From Cordia subcordata (taxonomy: Eukaryota > Streptophyta > Magnoliopsida > Boraginales > Cordiaceae), in contig JAPTOF010000001.1 of assembly GCA_028554755.1 (NCBI GenBank), positions 8,786,501-8,850,500 of the forward strand: 64,000 bases of DNA, in the 5' to 3' direction. Below, piece by piece: positions 37,260 through 49,762 of the stretch. The notes below the pieces were generated by a model, which saw nothing but the letters and a program-made list of their open reading frames with translations, searched no databases and was not told the DNA's origin. Positions within the stretch are counted from its first letter, which is position 1. The number at the start of each line of letters is the position of its first letter. The position numbers were made by a program, and so were the translations under genes.

Positions 37260-38175
37260 GAAATTGCAAACTTATAGGTTCTTGTAAAACTGTGGAATCT
37301 AATCTTCGTTTGCACATTATAGTGCTTTTCGAGAAATCCAATTGTTGCTTTAATCGAAATGTAAGAAGTCACTTGTCTTTTTGTTCTGCTCATCGACTCA
37401 TCGTATGACAATTACAAGACAAAGATCCTTTGCATTATTGGCATAGAAGAGAACAAAAGTATTGTACTCGAATTGTAGAAATCCAATTATGCTCTGGGTT
37501 ACTTGCGCGGCGTTTTTCATAACACGCCTGTAGAAAAACCAAAATAGCTTAGTTTAGAAAGTCAATCAGTAGGGTATATTCCAATACAAGGTTGGCGTGC
37601 TTGAACTCTCTATACAACCAAAACATTTTTCTTTTCTACTTGTACGACAACGAATTCATATTAGATAATATTATATAAATTTATTCAAATAATAAATTTC
37701 GTGATACACCACATTCTTCAAATTAGTTAAGAGCTAGAGATGATATATGCGACTAAAAGGTATATAAATTCAAATTTAAAAGTTCAATCACAACAAGTTA
37801 CTATTTAACTATTTCCTTATATTTGAACTTCTGACTACTTTTTTTTTTTTATAATTTATGACACGGTTAATCATCAGGTAAAAATAATAAAAAAAACTAA
37901 CAATTTGAATCTATTGACCCAATTACTTGTGTTTTTAAATCATTAATCCATGTGTGTGATACGTGTCCAAATTATTAGATTTTCTATCTAAATATTAATG
38001 GTACCTGGAATTGCAAAAGTAAGAATTGATTTGCCGTGTTTTAAAGATGATATAATATTTCGTTGAGATATGTCCTATCATGTTCTCAAAAACGTTTTCT
38101 AAGACCAGCTATTTATAGGCTGATGCTCTTTTCAACTTCAACTAATAACATTTTGTAGCCTCTGAGGAAAGAGAC
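37260..38175 (+). repeat. Upstream region of CCD copy 1, duplicated at 60870-63727
   Basis: Blocks shared with the second copy include ATTGGCATA(C)AGA...CAAAAGTATTGTA (about 37437), a CGTAACACGCC-like block (about 37520), GGTTGGCGTGCTTGAACTC (about 37592), TTCGTGATACACCACATTC (about 37698) and CATGTTCTCAAAAACGTTTTC (about 38078). The homology begins within about 100 bp of the edge of Copia 1. Confidence 0.8.
38110..38117 (+). promoter_or_regulatory. TATA box of CCD copy 1
   Basis: TATTTATA lies 59 bp upstream of the ATG. The same box and flanking sequence are kept in copy 2, which supports a functional role. Confidence 0.7.
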
Positions 38176-41100
38176 ATGGCTACTTGCAGTCAAGCATTGC
38201 AAGTGAGTTGCTCTATCCAAAGAGCTTCTGTCTCACGCAAACTTGATCAATTCAAAGCCTCATTCTCATCTTCTATCAAGGTAATCTCTCTCTTTGTTGA
38301 TCATATGGATATAGATTAAGGTCTTGTATGAAATATACTGGAAAGCATAATATTGAATGATCTCAATTTGCTTTCAGCCATTGCTGACAGAGTTGCAGCA
38401 CATTCCCATTGCAGTGGATGTTCCCAAAGCTATTGTGGAGACTTCAGTGAGATTGTTGGATGCCTTTGTTGATTCAATGTTTGTGTTTGTTGATCAGCCA
38501 CTGCTTCCATCTCAGGTGTTGTTTAAGCAGCAAGATAATGCATATTCAGTACCAATATATTCTCTTTTTTCCCTTTAAATTTAAAGTAGAAGTGTGATGA
38601 GTTATGGGGTGCTAATTGTTTTTACATGGATTTCAAGTAGAGTAATTTTGCACCGGTAGAAGAGACTGGAGAGGCTGTTCGTGTCACTGAGATTGAAGGA
38701 TGCATCCCGGAAGACTTTCCAGAGGGTGTTTACATAAGAAACGGTGTGCTAACCCCCTGTGATTTATCTATAGCGCGTGAAACCCCCTTATTTTAGAAAC
38801 CCCTCATAACCTCCTTGGTCTTTTTTTTTTTTTTTTTTGAGGCAAATCGCATTAAGAATGGGGGACGTAATGTAATGTCTTAGAAAATAGAGGGGGATTG
38901 TGGGGGAGTTTTGATAATAGGAGTATTTGACGCACTTTAAGCAAACCACAGGGAATTGAATCTGTTTCTTCATTTCATAGTGTGAACAAATACCAAGAGA
39001 GTTTTTAATTTTCCTGTGTAATATTCAACAATTTGAGATTTTGTTCAGATAACTCTATACGCAGCATGCTTGAATTTTGACTGGATAGCCTTGTAAATAG
39101 CAAAGTAAACTATGAAGTGTTTAAAAAAAAAAAAAATGCTTTGCCGTAACTGGCTTGGAATTTTGTTGTTGCGCTTGCAGGCCCGAACCCTCTGTTTGGA
39201 GGACTCAAGTCGACAGAATCCGTATTTGGAAGATCAAGCCATACCTGGATAGAAGGAGAAGGAATGCTACATGCTTTGTATTTTGGAAAAGACAGAAGCG
39301 GCAGCTGGATGACAACCTATAACAACAGACATGTCCAGACAGACACATACAAACTGGAAAAACAAAGGAATAGACCAGCATTCCTTCCAGCTATTGGAGG
39401 GGATTCACTAGCTGTTTTATTGGCTTATCCGCTTAATTTGGTACCTGAAATTGGCTTATCTGCTAAAACTTGGAGGCTTCTTGTCTGTATAACATGAGGG
39501 CTTCTTTTAAGGGAAAGACTTCATTAAATAGATATTTGGGGATTCACTTTCAGGGAATGTCATAAAATTTTTTAAAAGAATTTTTTATATGAAATAGCCA
39601 AAATGATATAGTGAATTATGATGCAGCAGATACAAATAACACTCTTTTGTTACTAATGAATTTCTTAATCTCCATTGTTGTGCAAATTGCAACCTGTACT
39701 GCCTCTGAATACAACACCACAAGACAATAGAATAAATTTGGATCTAGACATAATTATGGCACAATTAGGACCGAGCAGGGTCAGGAAGAGAAGTTCTGAT
39801 GAGACTACAGATGTATTCATTGGTGCAAGAAACAGTAATATGCACATACCATAGTTAGTGTTTGAAGTAACAAGATTCTCGTAATATAAAGCAATGAGTT
39901 ATCCTGATAAATCCAATGCATATCTGATGATAGCATCTAGCCATGTTAACAACCTTCCTGTTTGTACTTTTTTTTTTCCCCAACAATGCTTTTGATGACT
40001 AGAAGGGAGAATGATAATTGTCAGAGAATTGGTTATTTATTCTAATAGACATGGTTGTCTAACTATCTCACATGGTTCTGCTACTGATTGGTTTTCAGCT
40101 GAGATTTGGTGAGGTGAACAAATATTTGAGCAATACCAATGTTTTTGAGCATTCAGGAAAGTTGTACTCAATTGCTGAGAATCATATGCCCCAAGAGGTT
40201 GACATCCTCACACTAAAAACTTTAGGGAGCTGGGATGTCAATGGGGCTTGGGATCGGCCGTTCACTAGCCACCCTAAGGTATTAAATTCAAAGAGCCTGT
40301 AAAATAGTTATCCGACGTCATATTTCCAGCTTCCCCTTTAGGCCCCTGTGTTAACTTTTTAGTGACACAGAAAGATCCAAATACTGGAGAGCTTGTCATA
40401 ATGGGAGTTGATGCCAAGAAACCTTATACGGTTTTAGGGGTGGTCTCAGGTATGCTTTTTTGTTTCAAGTCATATTTGGAACTAAAATTAACTAAAATAT
40501 GAGCCTCATGATGCAGATTCTGTTAATACGCTAATGATTTACTTTTTCATTTACTTCCCTTTTTGGAGATCAAATCATAAATACTAATTATATCTTTCAG
40601 CTGATGGGAAGAAATTAGTTCATAAAGTGGATCTCAAATTCTCCAGGTGCACCCTTTGCCATGAAGTAGGCATTTCACAGAGGTGTACACACCAGTAAAA
40701 TCTTCTGTGCTTGTCTGATGCTTCTACAACATGATCTTTGAAACAAAAGAATCAAGATTAACTTAATGTTTGCATTAATTTGCAGTTATAATGTGATCCT
40801 GGATTTTCCACTAACCATAGATATTAAACGACTCATCAGAGGAGGCCCGTGAGTATATTTGAAATTTTTTGTTTATATTTCAAACGGATTTAGTCCATTT
40901 GATACTTTGGCCATTATGGTCCATTATTTGAGACGTAGGCAATTGTATGTAGACTAATCAAGTATAACGAGAAAGAATATGCAAGGATAGGAGTTATGCC
41001 CCGCTATGGTGATGCAGATTCTGTTCGCTGGTTTGAGGTTGAACCGAGTAGTGTGTTTCACATTTTCAATTGTTTCGAGGAGGAGGATGAGGTAATATAA

Positions 41101-42189
41101 TGCTTTTGCACTTTTCTTGCTTCTTTCAAGAGTTTAAATTCTCAGAAGGAAAAAGCACTTAGAATTCACAGTATGAATTATATGTTCTGGGAAAATGCAG
41201 GTTGTGGTGATGGGATGTAGAGCTCGAGGATCAATTATACCAGGGCCTGACTTTGAGTTGGACAAGTTTGAGTGGTTTTCTGAAGGACTAAAACACATAA
41301 ATTCTGTTGAAGAGAACAGTGAAAATTCACAGGGCGCATTATTCTTTGCTCGTGTTTGTGAATGGAGATTGAATATGCAGACTGGTGAGGTGAAGCAGAG
41401 GGATCTCACTGGAAATGAGTTCTCCATGGATTTTCCTATGATCAATCAGAATTTCACTGGCATTGAAAACAAATATGGTTACACACAGGTTGTTGATTCA
41501 TTTGCTAGCTCCACAGCAGGTAGCAACGAATTCATTGTTTGTTTTATCAGATTCTCTCTGTCACTGTCAGAAGTTGTTAAAATTACTTCCCCAAATTTGT
41601 TGACAGGCATGGCTAAGTATGGAGGGCTAGCAAAACTTCATTTTCAAGATAGACACCTTGGATCACCTTTGGTAAAATGCATTATAATCTTCTGCATTTC
41701 CTAGTTCTAACACAAGGGTCGTCATATTCTGAAAAATATAGTTATTAGCAATATAGTACATTGGCGCACCCTTGTCTAACACGAACATTTTCCATCACTA
41801 ACGCTAGATTTTGGAATTGTCAACCAGGGAGGCAAGCGATCTTATTTGATAAAGGTCGAGTATCGTAAATTTCCAGACAACACATTTTGCTCAGGAGCTA
41901 CTTTTGTCCCCAAACCTGGAAGCCTGGAAGAGGATGATGGTTGGATCATCACATTTGTACACAGTGAAGATACTGATATATCTCAAGTAAGTTGTATGTC
42001 ACGTGCAGAGTTTATGATAACATTTCATATTTTATTCTCTAATTTGTATGCATGTGCAATTGCCTATTTTCTTTGCAGGTTTATATAGTTGATGCCAAGA
42101 AGTTTTCAAGTGACCCCATTGCCAAAATTACACTTCCAAGTAGAGTTCCATATGGTTTCCATGGAGCTTTCGTCTCAATAAACTCATAA
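38176..42189 (+). CDS. Carotenoid cleavage dioxygenase, CCD1-like/CCD-like clade, 13 exons
   Basis: Exons: 38176-38280, 38378-38515, 38641-38743, 39181-39440, 40099-40278, 40371-40449, 40601-40682, 40786-40848, 40953-41091, 41201-41519, 41607-41671, 41828-41986, 42079-42189. All introns are GT-AG and the join gives 600 residues with no internal stop. The family cleaves double bonds of carotenoids with non-haem iron and O2, making apocarotenoids. The four iron-binding histidines are present: H260 (FTSHPKKDP), H309 (CTLCHEVG), H373 (SVFHIFNCFEEEDE) and H592 (YGFHGAF). Other family marks are VYIRNGPNPLFGG, WIEGEGMLHALYF and ENHMPQEVD. The second motif is HEVG, not the HDF usual in CCD1, which fits a divergent CCD1-like branch often annotated 9,10(9',10')-cleavage dioxygenase-like. 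The Ser-rich, Arg/Lys-containing first 35 residues could be a plastid transit peptide. Exon 6 needs the acceptor ending at 40370; earlier AGs give stops. Substrate unknown. Confidence 0.93.
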
Positions 42190-42302
42190 TCTTATCATAA
42201 TCGAATGTTCATGCAGTACTATGTATAGAAAATGTCTGCTCGATTTTTGGCTTTCTTTTATTAGTGTTACGAGCGTGAAAATGCATTCCACAATGTCACA
42301 TC

Positions 42303-42308
42303 AATAAA
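42303..42308 (+). terminator. Candidate poly(A) signal of CCD copy 1
   Basis: AATAAA lies about 115 bp after the TAA stop and about 60 bp before the target duplication of Copia 2, so the insertion probably spared the original 3' end. Confidence 0.5.
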
Positions 42309-42371
42309 TTGCTTTGCTTTGTGGATCTCCATGGAAGCTGCGCCGATTAAGGTAAAGACAAATCTACTTGT

Positions 42372-43110
42372 TGTCAAAAAAGTAGTCTAAAGAAAATAAC
42401 TCAACAGTAGAACAAGTACAAAAATAATGTAGCAAAAACAGATAGTAACTTGAGGCGTGTTATGAACACTGTCCTTAAGGATATTTCGCCCAACTGAAAG
42501 CGTATTTCCCAGGATTCAACAAGCTCTTCTAGTTTTGAACTAGGTACAGGAACAGCAAAAGAAACTTGAAAGAAAAAATACCCAGTAATCTTTTGAACAG
42601 AGTACAGGAGAAGAATTTAACAGAGTACAAGAGAAGAATTTTGTTGTGTGCATTTAGCTTGGAATGGAGGGCTATTTATAGGCTTCAGGCTCAACAGAGT
42701 AGCTCGAAAAAGGTGCAGCGGAAAGTGAGAAATACCTGGTCTTCAACAGCTAAAGAGGAATTGCAGGTAGACTTTTAAGCACATGTTTTACTTGTTCAAA
42801 AAATGAAACACCAGGAGGAAAATTCGAACTATTCCGTTAAGGCTAAAAATAAACTTTCTTCTGAAAATCAAAAATAATAAATTTAAAAAGTGGCTTGGAC
42901 CGGGTTTCACGTATATCTTGCGCGCAGGGGGGGCCAAATCCACCAATTTGAACTATCGGCCCAAATCTCATGCGCACGAGCCCAACCCCTTATCCTTTCT
43001 TTTACAAGCCGACTAGAGTGAAATCTAATATAAGGTGAGAAATGATTTATAACTTTTCCAATGTGGGAAGTATTATATTCCTTTTGAGGTACAAACAAAA
43101 ACACCCAACA
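42372..43110 (-). repeat. Copia 2 LTR (3' LTR)
   Basis: 739 bp. Aligns with 47621-48414. It carries a private 22-bp duplication around CAGAGTACA(G)GAGAAGAATTT (about 42598-42640). Confidence 0.95.
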
Positions 43111-43120
43111 ATCCCCCACA
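43111..43120 (-). other. Copia 2 polypurine tract
   Basis: The minus strand reads TGTGGGGGAT immediately before the 3' LTR, the usual plus-strand primer position. Confidence 0.8.
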
Positions 43121-43797
43121 TAACTCAAAAGGATTAGAAGAAAACAACTTTGCTGGGTTTATATCATTGAGTATAATGCGTCATATTTGGTGTCTTTTAG
43201 ACTATGAACCAGACCTAGATAGAATAAGATATAACTTATAAAATAATTGGTGAAGCTTTTAGCTTCTATGAACCAAGAATTCTTATTATAAGTTAAGATT
43301 CTTATCTATCACATTATACCCCCACAATTTGCTGTTCATCGCCGTTTTGCGCTAATCGGCCATGCGCGTGCATGGTTATTCATGAGTGCTCTAGAAATTT
43401 TGCCATAAATTTCATAGGAGCGGCTCCACTCCACACTCATATAGGTTAATCCATCAAGTGTATTCTGCAATTAATACACCACCTATAAAGGATATGGATT
43501 TGATTAAAAGCATAGCTCAACCTCACTTTATTTGCAGTTTCACACTATTCACACCATAGGAGGGACAAAAATTTAATAGTGTTTAATATATCAACAAACG
43601 ACTTGTTATTACCCATATGAACCTAATTCAAGGGATTGCCAATCACATAGGTTGGGTTACTATCATTGTTGATATTTCAAATAGGCAAAGATCCCATTCC
43701 TCGATGTTTCACTAATTAGTTTTCTTCCCAAAGGTTTAGTCGGAGGATCAGCCAAATTCATCTCGACTTCACATAATCTATGGAAATAATTCCATCT

Positions 43798-46700
43798 CTA
43801 AGCATGCTTTATTACATTATGTCTCAGGCGTATGTGTCTATTTTTCCCATTAAAGGTTTTGTTTTTCGCAATAGCTATTGCAGCTTGGCAATCACAATGC
43901 ATAGACACAGAAGGTGTTGGTTTTATTCCCAACGGAATACTTGCCAAGAAATTTCTTAGCCACTCAGCTTCATTACCAGCCAACTCTAATGTCACAAACT
44001 CTGATTCCATAGTTGACCTTACAATTATGGTTTGTTTGGCTAATTTCCAAGATACTGCACCCCCACCAAGGGTGAACACATAGCCACTAGTGGATTTTGT
44101 CTCATCTGAATCAGAGATCCAGTTAGCATCATTGTATCTTTCTAACACAACGGGAAATCCACTATATTTAATACCATGGTTCATGGTACCTCTCAAAAAT
44201 TTCAATACTTTTACTAATGCATTCCAATGATCATGATTTGGATTATGAGTATACCTACTCAATCTACACACAGCATAAGCTATATCAGGTCTAGTGAAAT
44301 TCATTAAATGCATTAGACTCCCAATAATTTGAGCATATATATTTTGAGAGACAGCATCTCCTTTATTCTTTTTCAATTGGCTATTAGCATCATAAGGAGT
44401 GCTCACAGGTACCACATCAAAATTATTAAACTTTTTAAGAACTTTCTCCACATAATGTCCTTGATTTAATATTATACCATTATCATTTAAATGCGATTTT
44501 TATGCCTAAGATGACACTAGCCTCTCCCATGTCTTTCATATCAAAATTAGAAGACAAAAACCTTTTAGTTCTTTGTATTATATCAAGGCTAGAACCAAAT
44601 ATAAGCATGTCATCCACATAAAGGCATATAATCACACAATCACCATTATCAAGTTTTGCATAAACACATTTATCTACTTCAACAGATGAAAAACCATCAC
44701 GCAACAAAACTTGATCAAATTTCTCATGCCACTGTTTAGGTGCTTGCTTTAGATCGTATAACGACTTTAGTAATTTACAAACTTTATTTTCTTTTCCAGC
44801 AACCGCACAACCTTCAGGTTGCTCCATGTAAATTTCTTCTTCTAAGTCACCATTTAAAAACGCAGTTTTAACATCCATTTGATGGATAAAAAGATAATGG
44901 ATAGAAGCCAAAGCAATTAAAATTCGAATTGAGGAAATTCTAGTTACAGGAGCATATGTATCAAAATAATCAATATTTTGTTTTTGAGTAAAGCCTTTTG
45001 CAACAAGTCTAGCTTTATATCTATCAATAGAACCATCAGGATTTAATTTCCTTTTGAAAATCCATTTGCAACCAATAGGTTTACCTCCTAGAGGTAAATC
45101 CACTAATTTCCAAGTATTATTTCGTAATATTGAATCTATTTCAATTTTTATGGCTTCTTTCCAAAATGGTGCACTAGAAGAAGAAATTGCATCAGAAAAA
45201 GTTAGAGGATCATCCTCTACAAGAAAAGTATAAAAGTCGTTACCAAAAGAATTTTCTTTTCTTGGTCTCTTACTCCTTCTCAAATTGTCATTTTCAAAAT
45301 CCTTTTGAATAACAGGTGTACAAGAAATATTATCAGTTTTCAAAGGAAAGATGTTCTCAAAGAATTCAACATTTTTTGTTTCAACAATAGTATTGCATTC
45401 AATCACATCACTTTTGATTACAAGAAATCTATAAGCAGCACTATTGTTAGCATATCCAATGAACACACAATCAGATGTTTTAGATCCTATCTTTTTTTTC
45501 TTAGGATCAGGTAATATAACCTTAGCAAGACACCCCCACACTTTCAAATATTTTAAATTGGGAGCATACCCTTTCCATAACTCATATGGCGTTATTCCAA
45601 TTTTCTTATATGGTATTCTATTTTGTAAATGACATGCAGACAAAATAGCTTCACCCCAAAGATTATCAGGTGCATTAGAACTAACAAGGATGCAATTCAT
45701 CATTTCTTTTAAGGTTCTATTTTTCCTTTCAGCTATGCCATTTGACTCAGGTGAGTAGGGAGGTGTGATCTCATGAATTATTCCTTCCTTTTCACAATAT
45801 TCATTTAGCAACACATATTCACCACCTCTATCTGATCTAACTCTTTTAATCTTTTTATTTAATTGATTTTCTACTTCAGATTTATATGTCAGAAACATGT
45901 CAAAGGCTTCATGTTTATTTCTCAACAAATATACTTTTGTATATCTAGAAAAGTCATCTATAAAAGTCACATAATATCTTTTGCCTCCTCTAGTCATAGT
46001 TTGTTTTAAGTCTCCTAGATCAGTGTGAATTAGATTGAGTAACTCAGATTCTCTAAAGACAGTAGCACAAGATTTTTTAGTTTGTTTAGATTCAGCACAT
46101 ATTTCACATTTATTCATGCTAGAATAATTGATATTAGAAATAAGACCAATAGATTGCATTTTCTTAATATAAGACAAACTAACATGTCCTAATCTAGCAT
46201 GCCACAAATCACAAGAATCAATCAAGTAAGCAGAAGAACCAACAATTTCATTCATTACTTGGGAGATATTGAGTACAAATAAACCATGATTACAATATCC
46301 CTTACCCACAAAAATATTATTTTTGGTCAACACGACCTTATCAGATTCAAAAGAAACATTCACTCCAACCTTTCCTAATAATCCCACAGATACCAAATTG
46401 GTTCGAATATTAGGAACATGCAACACCTCACTCAATGCCAAGAGTTTTACTGTAAATGAGTTTGAGAAGAACTTTTCCTTTCCCAAGAACTGGAGTAGTC
46501 CTTGAGTCACCAAGATAAATGATTCTTCTCCCTCATTTAGTTGGGTGTAAGACACAAAATCATTTTTATTGGCATAAATGTGCCTAGTAGCACCAGAGTC
46601 TACCACCCAATCTCTCACACTGGCCACAACATTTACTTGAGAAATGACCGCAGCAATAATATCATCTGCTTCAACCAAATTTGCATTTGGTTTAGCAGGA

Positions 46701-47591
46701 TTGTCATTTCTTCCCTTTCTTTGTCTGCATTGAGGTGCGTGGTGTCCAGGTTTGCCACAAACATAACAGTGACCTTTTTTCTTTTTGAAGGTTTCATTAT
46801 TAGTTTTGGGCTTGTAATCATTTTTCTTTTCGTACCTTTCATTTGGCTTTCCATGTGGCTTGTTGTCTTGCACGAGATTGGCTTTTATTGCAATCTACTT
46901 CCCTTTGGCAGTAATGGACTCCTTCCGATTGGTATCTTCTATGATGATGTGGGTCACCAAGTCAGCAAGGGATAGTTGCTTGTGTTTGTGCTTGAGATTT
47001 TGTTTGTAGTCATTCCAGGATTGAGGCAACTTTTCTATGAGGATACCAGCTACAAATTCTTCTGGCAGAATGATCTTCTCTGACTTGAGATCTTCTATCA
47101 ATTTGTGGTATTCATTGATTTGGATCTTGATGTCTTTGTCTTCGGTCATTTGCCATTTGTAATAGTTACCAATGACAAACTTTTGTTTTCCAACGTCTTC
47201 AGCCGTGTACTTGGTTATTAAAGATTGCCATATTTCCTTTGCTTCCTTATAGGAACAGTAGACATCGAACAATTCATTAGAAAGAGTGCTAAGTATTGTA
47301 TGTCTACATACCTTATTTGCATGAACCCAAAGCTCTAATTGTTTAGATGACGACTCATCAGGTTTTGGATCAGTAAGAGTATCAGCTACTCCATGCATGT
47401 CGAGGACAGTGTACACGCGCTCCTGCCATCTCTTGAAATTAGCTCCAGCAAATACTTCTATTTTTGAGATATCAGGAAATGGCTTAGCAAGGGGTTGTTG
47501 CAGTCATATTAGGGAAGACAGTGATTACAGGCTACACTTGTTCAATTTGTGTTTGTGAAGGAGCAGTAGTAATCAAAGGTGTAGACTCCAT
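43798..47591 (-). pseudogene. Copia 2 gag-pol, nearly complete
   Basis: Gag starts near 47591 but its first 30 codons hold a stop and a frame change; the readable gag frame begins around 47500 (FAGANFKRWQERV). An in-frame TAG at 46895-46897 then separates gag from a long pol frame (46873-44483). That frame has a CCHC knuckle (CYVCGKPGHHAPQC), protease WVVDSGATRHIY, integrase zinc region and core (HTDLGDLK, FIDDFSRY, RSDRGGEY), and reverse transcriptase with KTAFLNGDLEEEIYMEQPEG and CLYVDDMLIFG. A one-base frameshift near 44490 moves the end of RT and RNase H ([17 protein letters not shown]) to the frame at 44451-43798. Only a few lesions, fitting a recent insertion. Confidence 0.93.
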
Positions 47592-47620
47592 TATGTAGTA
47601 GAAAATATCCTTAAGATTGT

Positions 47621-48414
47621 TGTCAAAAAAGTAGTCTAAAGAAAATAAACTCAACAGTAGAACAAGTGCAAAAGTAATGTAGCAAAAACAGATAGTAGCT
47701 TGAGGCGTGTTATGAACACTGTCCTTAAGGATATTTCGCCCAACTGAAAGCGTATCTCCTAGGATTCAACAAGCTCTTCTAGTTTTGAACTAGGTACAGG
47801 AACAGCAAAAAAAACTTGAAAGAAAAAATACCCAGCAGTCTTTTGAACAGAGTACAAGAGAAGAATTTTGTTGTGTGCATTTAGCTTGGAATGGAGGGCT
47901 ATTTATAGGCTTCAAGCTCAACAGAGTAGCTCGAAAAAGGTGCAGCGGAAAGTGAGAAATACCTGGTCTTCAACAGCTAAAGAGGAATTGCAGGTAGACT
48001 TTTAAGCACATGTTTTACTTGTTCAAAAAATGAAACACCAGGAGGAAAATTCAAACTATTCCGTTAAGGCTAAAAATAAACTTTCTTCTGAAAATCAAAA
48101 ATAAAATGAAACACCAAGAGGAAAATTCGAACTATTCCGTTAAGGCTAAAAATAAACTTTCTTCTGAAAATAAAAAATAATAAATTTAAAAAGTGGCTTG
48201 GACTGGGCCTCACGTATATCTTGCGCGCAGGAGGGGGGCAAATCCACCAATTTGAACTATCGGCCCAAATCTCATGCGCGCGAGCCCAACCCCTTATCCT
48301 TTCTTTTACAAGTCCACTAGAGTGAAATCTAATATAAGGTGAGAAATGATTTATAACTTTTCCAATGTGGGAAGTATTGTATTCCTTTTGAGGTACAAAC
48401 AAAAACACCCAACA
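47621..48414 (-). repeat. Copia 2 LTR (5' LTR), with internal tandem duplication
   Basis: 794 bp. It differs from its partner mainly by a 76-bp tandem duplication at about 48031-48182, absent from the other LTR. Since both LTRs are copied from one template, this duplication arose after or during insertion. Confidence 0.95.
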
Positions 48415-48519
48415 CTTGTGGATCTTGAGTTTTCTAGAATCTGATATTTAGTTAGTATCGTTAAATACATTATATAGTGTTGCCTATAATTCATGGTATA
48501 TCTCAAGTACTTAACGCTC

Positions 48520-48935
48520 TTACAATAGCAAGCCAATGGGTGTACCCTGGATTATTAGTCTATCCACTCAGCTTGTTCATAGCACAAGCTATATCAAATC
48601 TTGTACAATTCATAATATACTTTAGACTCCATATAATGCAATATTACTCCAATTGAGGTACCCCTCCAATAATTTTACTTAGATGCATATTTATATTCAA
48701 AGGTTTCTTGCAATCCAGTTATCATTTTTATTGAATTTCTCAAGTATTTTTTCAATGTAATGAAGTTGGGACAAGACTAGACCACTGGACATCCTCGCGA
48801 TTTTGATGTCTAAAATTATATCTGCGACACTCATGTCTTTCATTTCCAAGTTTCAGAAAAACATTTTCTTAATAGACACAATAGCTTCATTATCTCTTTT
48901 GATAATAACCATGTCGTTTATGTAAGGTTAAACAA
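48520..48935 (-). pseudogene. Older Copia RT/RNase H relic
   Basis: Minus-strand frames give fragments of the RT end and the following linker in Copia order, including a LHYIEKILEKF-like piece (about 48740-48780) and a CAMNKLSG-like piece (about 48560-48590), with many breaks. It is more decayed than Copia 2 and clearly a separate element. Confidence 0.55.
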
Positions 48936-49762
48936 TGAAAAATTTTGACAATTAATTGCATTGATAATTAATTATGAAGGAAAATCATATGAGATGAATT
49001 GAAATTCGGTAAATTTTTGGAGACAACCTTGAATTATACAATGAATTTGAGATGTAAATCCTACTTACATTAGGATGCAACAATTGTGAATTGTCTATCA
49101 TTTTATTATGGGAAATTTTTCCATCAATTGGATTGATATCAATTCAATTGAAATATTTGTAGTTTTCGAACAAAAATTCATTGGTCAAGAACAAAAATTT
49201 TTACCTATGAATTTTTGTTTAAAAACTAAATTTTTTTTAGGTAGACTAATATAGGCACCTATGAATTTTTGTTCGAAAACTATAATTTTTTTAATTAGAC
49301 TAATATCAGTCCAACTGATAGAAGAGTTTCCCTGTTATCATAATTCATTAGAGATTTACAATCATTAATTTTGACTGCTCATAACATTGCGACATTATGA
49401 AAAGATTCCTTTTAGTCATTATAAGTTCAAGTTTTGTGATTGTAGCTGTTGAAAGGCAAGAAAATGTGACGTACTTCGTGATCACGGCAGCCAAAATTTG
49501 CTACTATTTAACTCTATATATATCATGATTCAGATGGAATTTGATCACTTATGATTCAGATGGAATTTGATCACTTTCCACCATTTAAAGCGTATTGCGG
49601 TCTCACTTACAACAATTGGGTGGGTAGGAAAAAACTTGCCACATTTAAAGTATTTCTACAGCATGTATTTCTTCAACATCCCCGACAATAATATCACAAT
49701 CTTGACACTCTTTATGTTTTCTTTTTTAAATTTTTATCTAAGGTCTACCAAGGGCTATAATC
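48936..49762. other. AT-rich spacer with short direct repeats
   Basis: No gene. TATGAATTTTTGTT(C/T)(G/A)AAAACTA recurs at about 49197 and 49260, and TCAGATGGAATTTGATCACTT is tandemly doubled at about 49531-49574. Confidence 0.5.

Larger units (their letters stand above)
42372..48414 (-). mobile_element. Ty1/Copia LTR retrotransposon 2, young but broken
   Basis: The LTRs (42372-43110 and 47621-48414) begin TGTCAAAA and end CCCAACA, flanked on both sides by the perfect 5-bp target duplication CTTGT (42367-42371 and 48415-48419). A polypurine tract lies next to the left LTR, so the element runs on the minus strand. LTR substitutions are few by eye, clearly fewer than in Copia 1, so it inserted later. 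It lies about 180 bp downstream of the CCD stop in antisense orientation. I see no initiator-Met PBS next to the right LTR, where one would be expected. Confidence 0.95.

Noticed and set aside
40279..40370. Possible stop-containing exon 6 start, which would make CCD copy 1 a pseudogene
   Set aside because: Acceptors at CCAG, TTTAG and TTTTTAG give stops, but the acceptor ending at 40370 gives HPKKDPNTGEL in frame, matching the family pattern.
41195..41704. Single 169-codon frame read as a stand-alone gene
   Set aside because: It is CCD exon 10 running through an 87-bp intron that happens to keep frame, then exon 11.
46541..46975. 144-codon plus frame
   Set aside because: Antisense shadow of the Copia 2 gag/pol coding strand.
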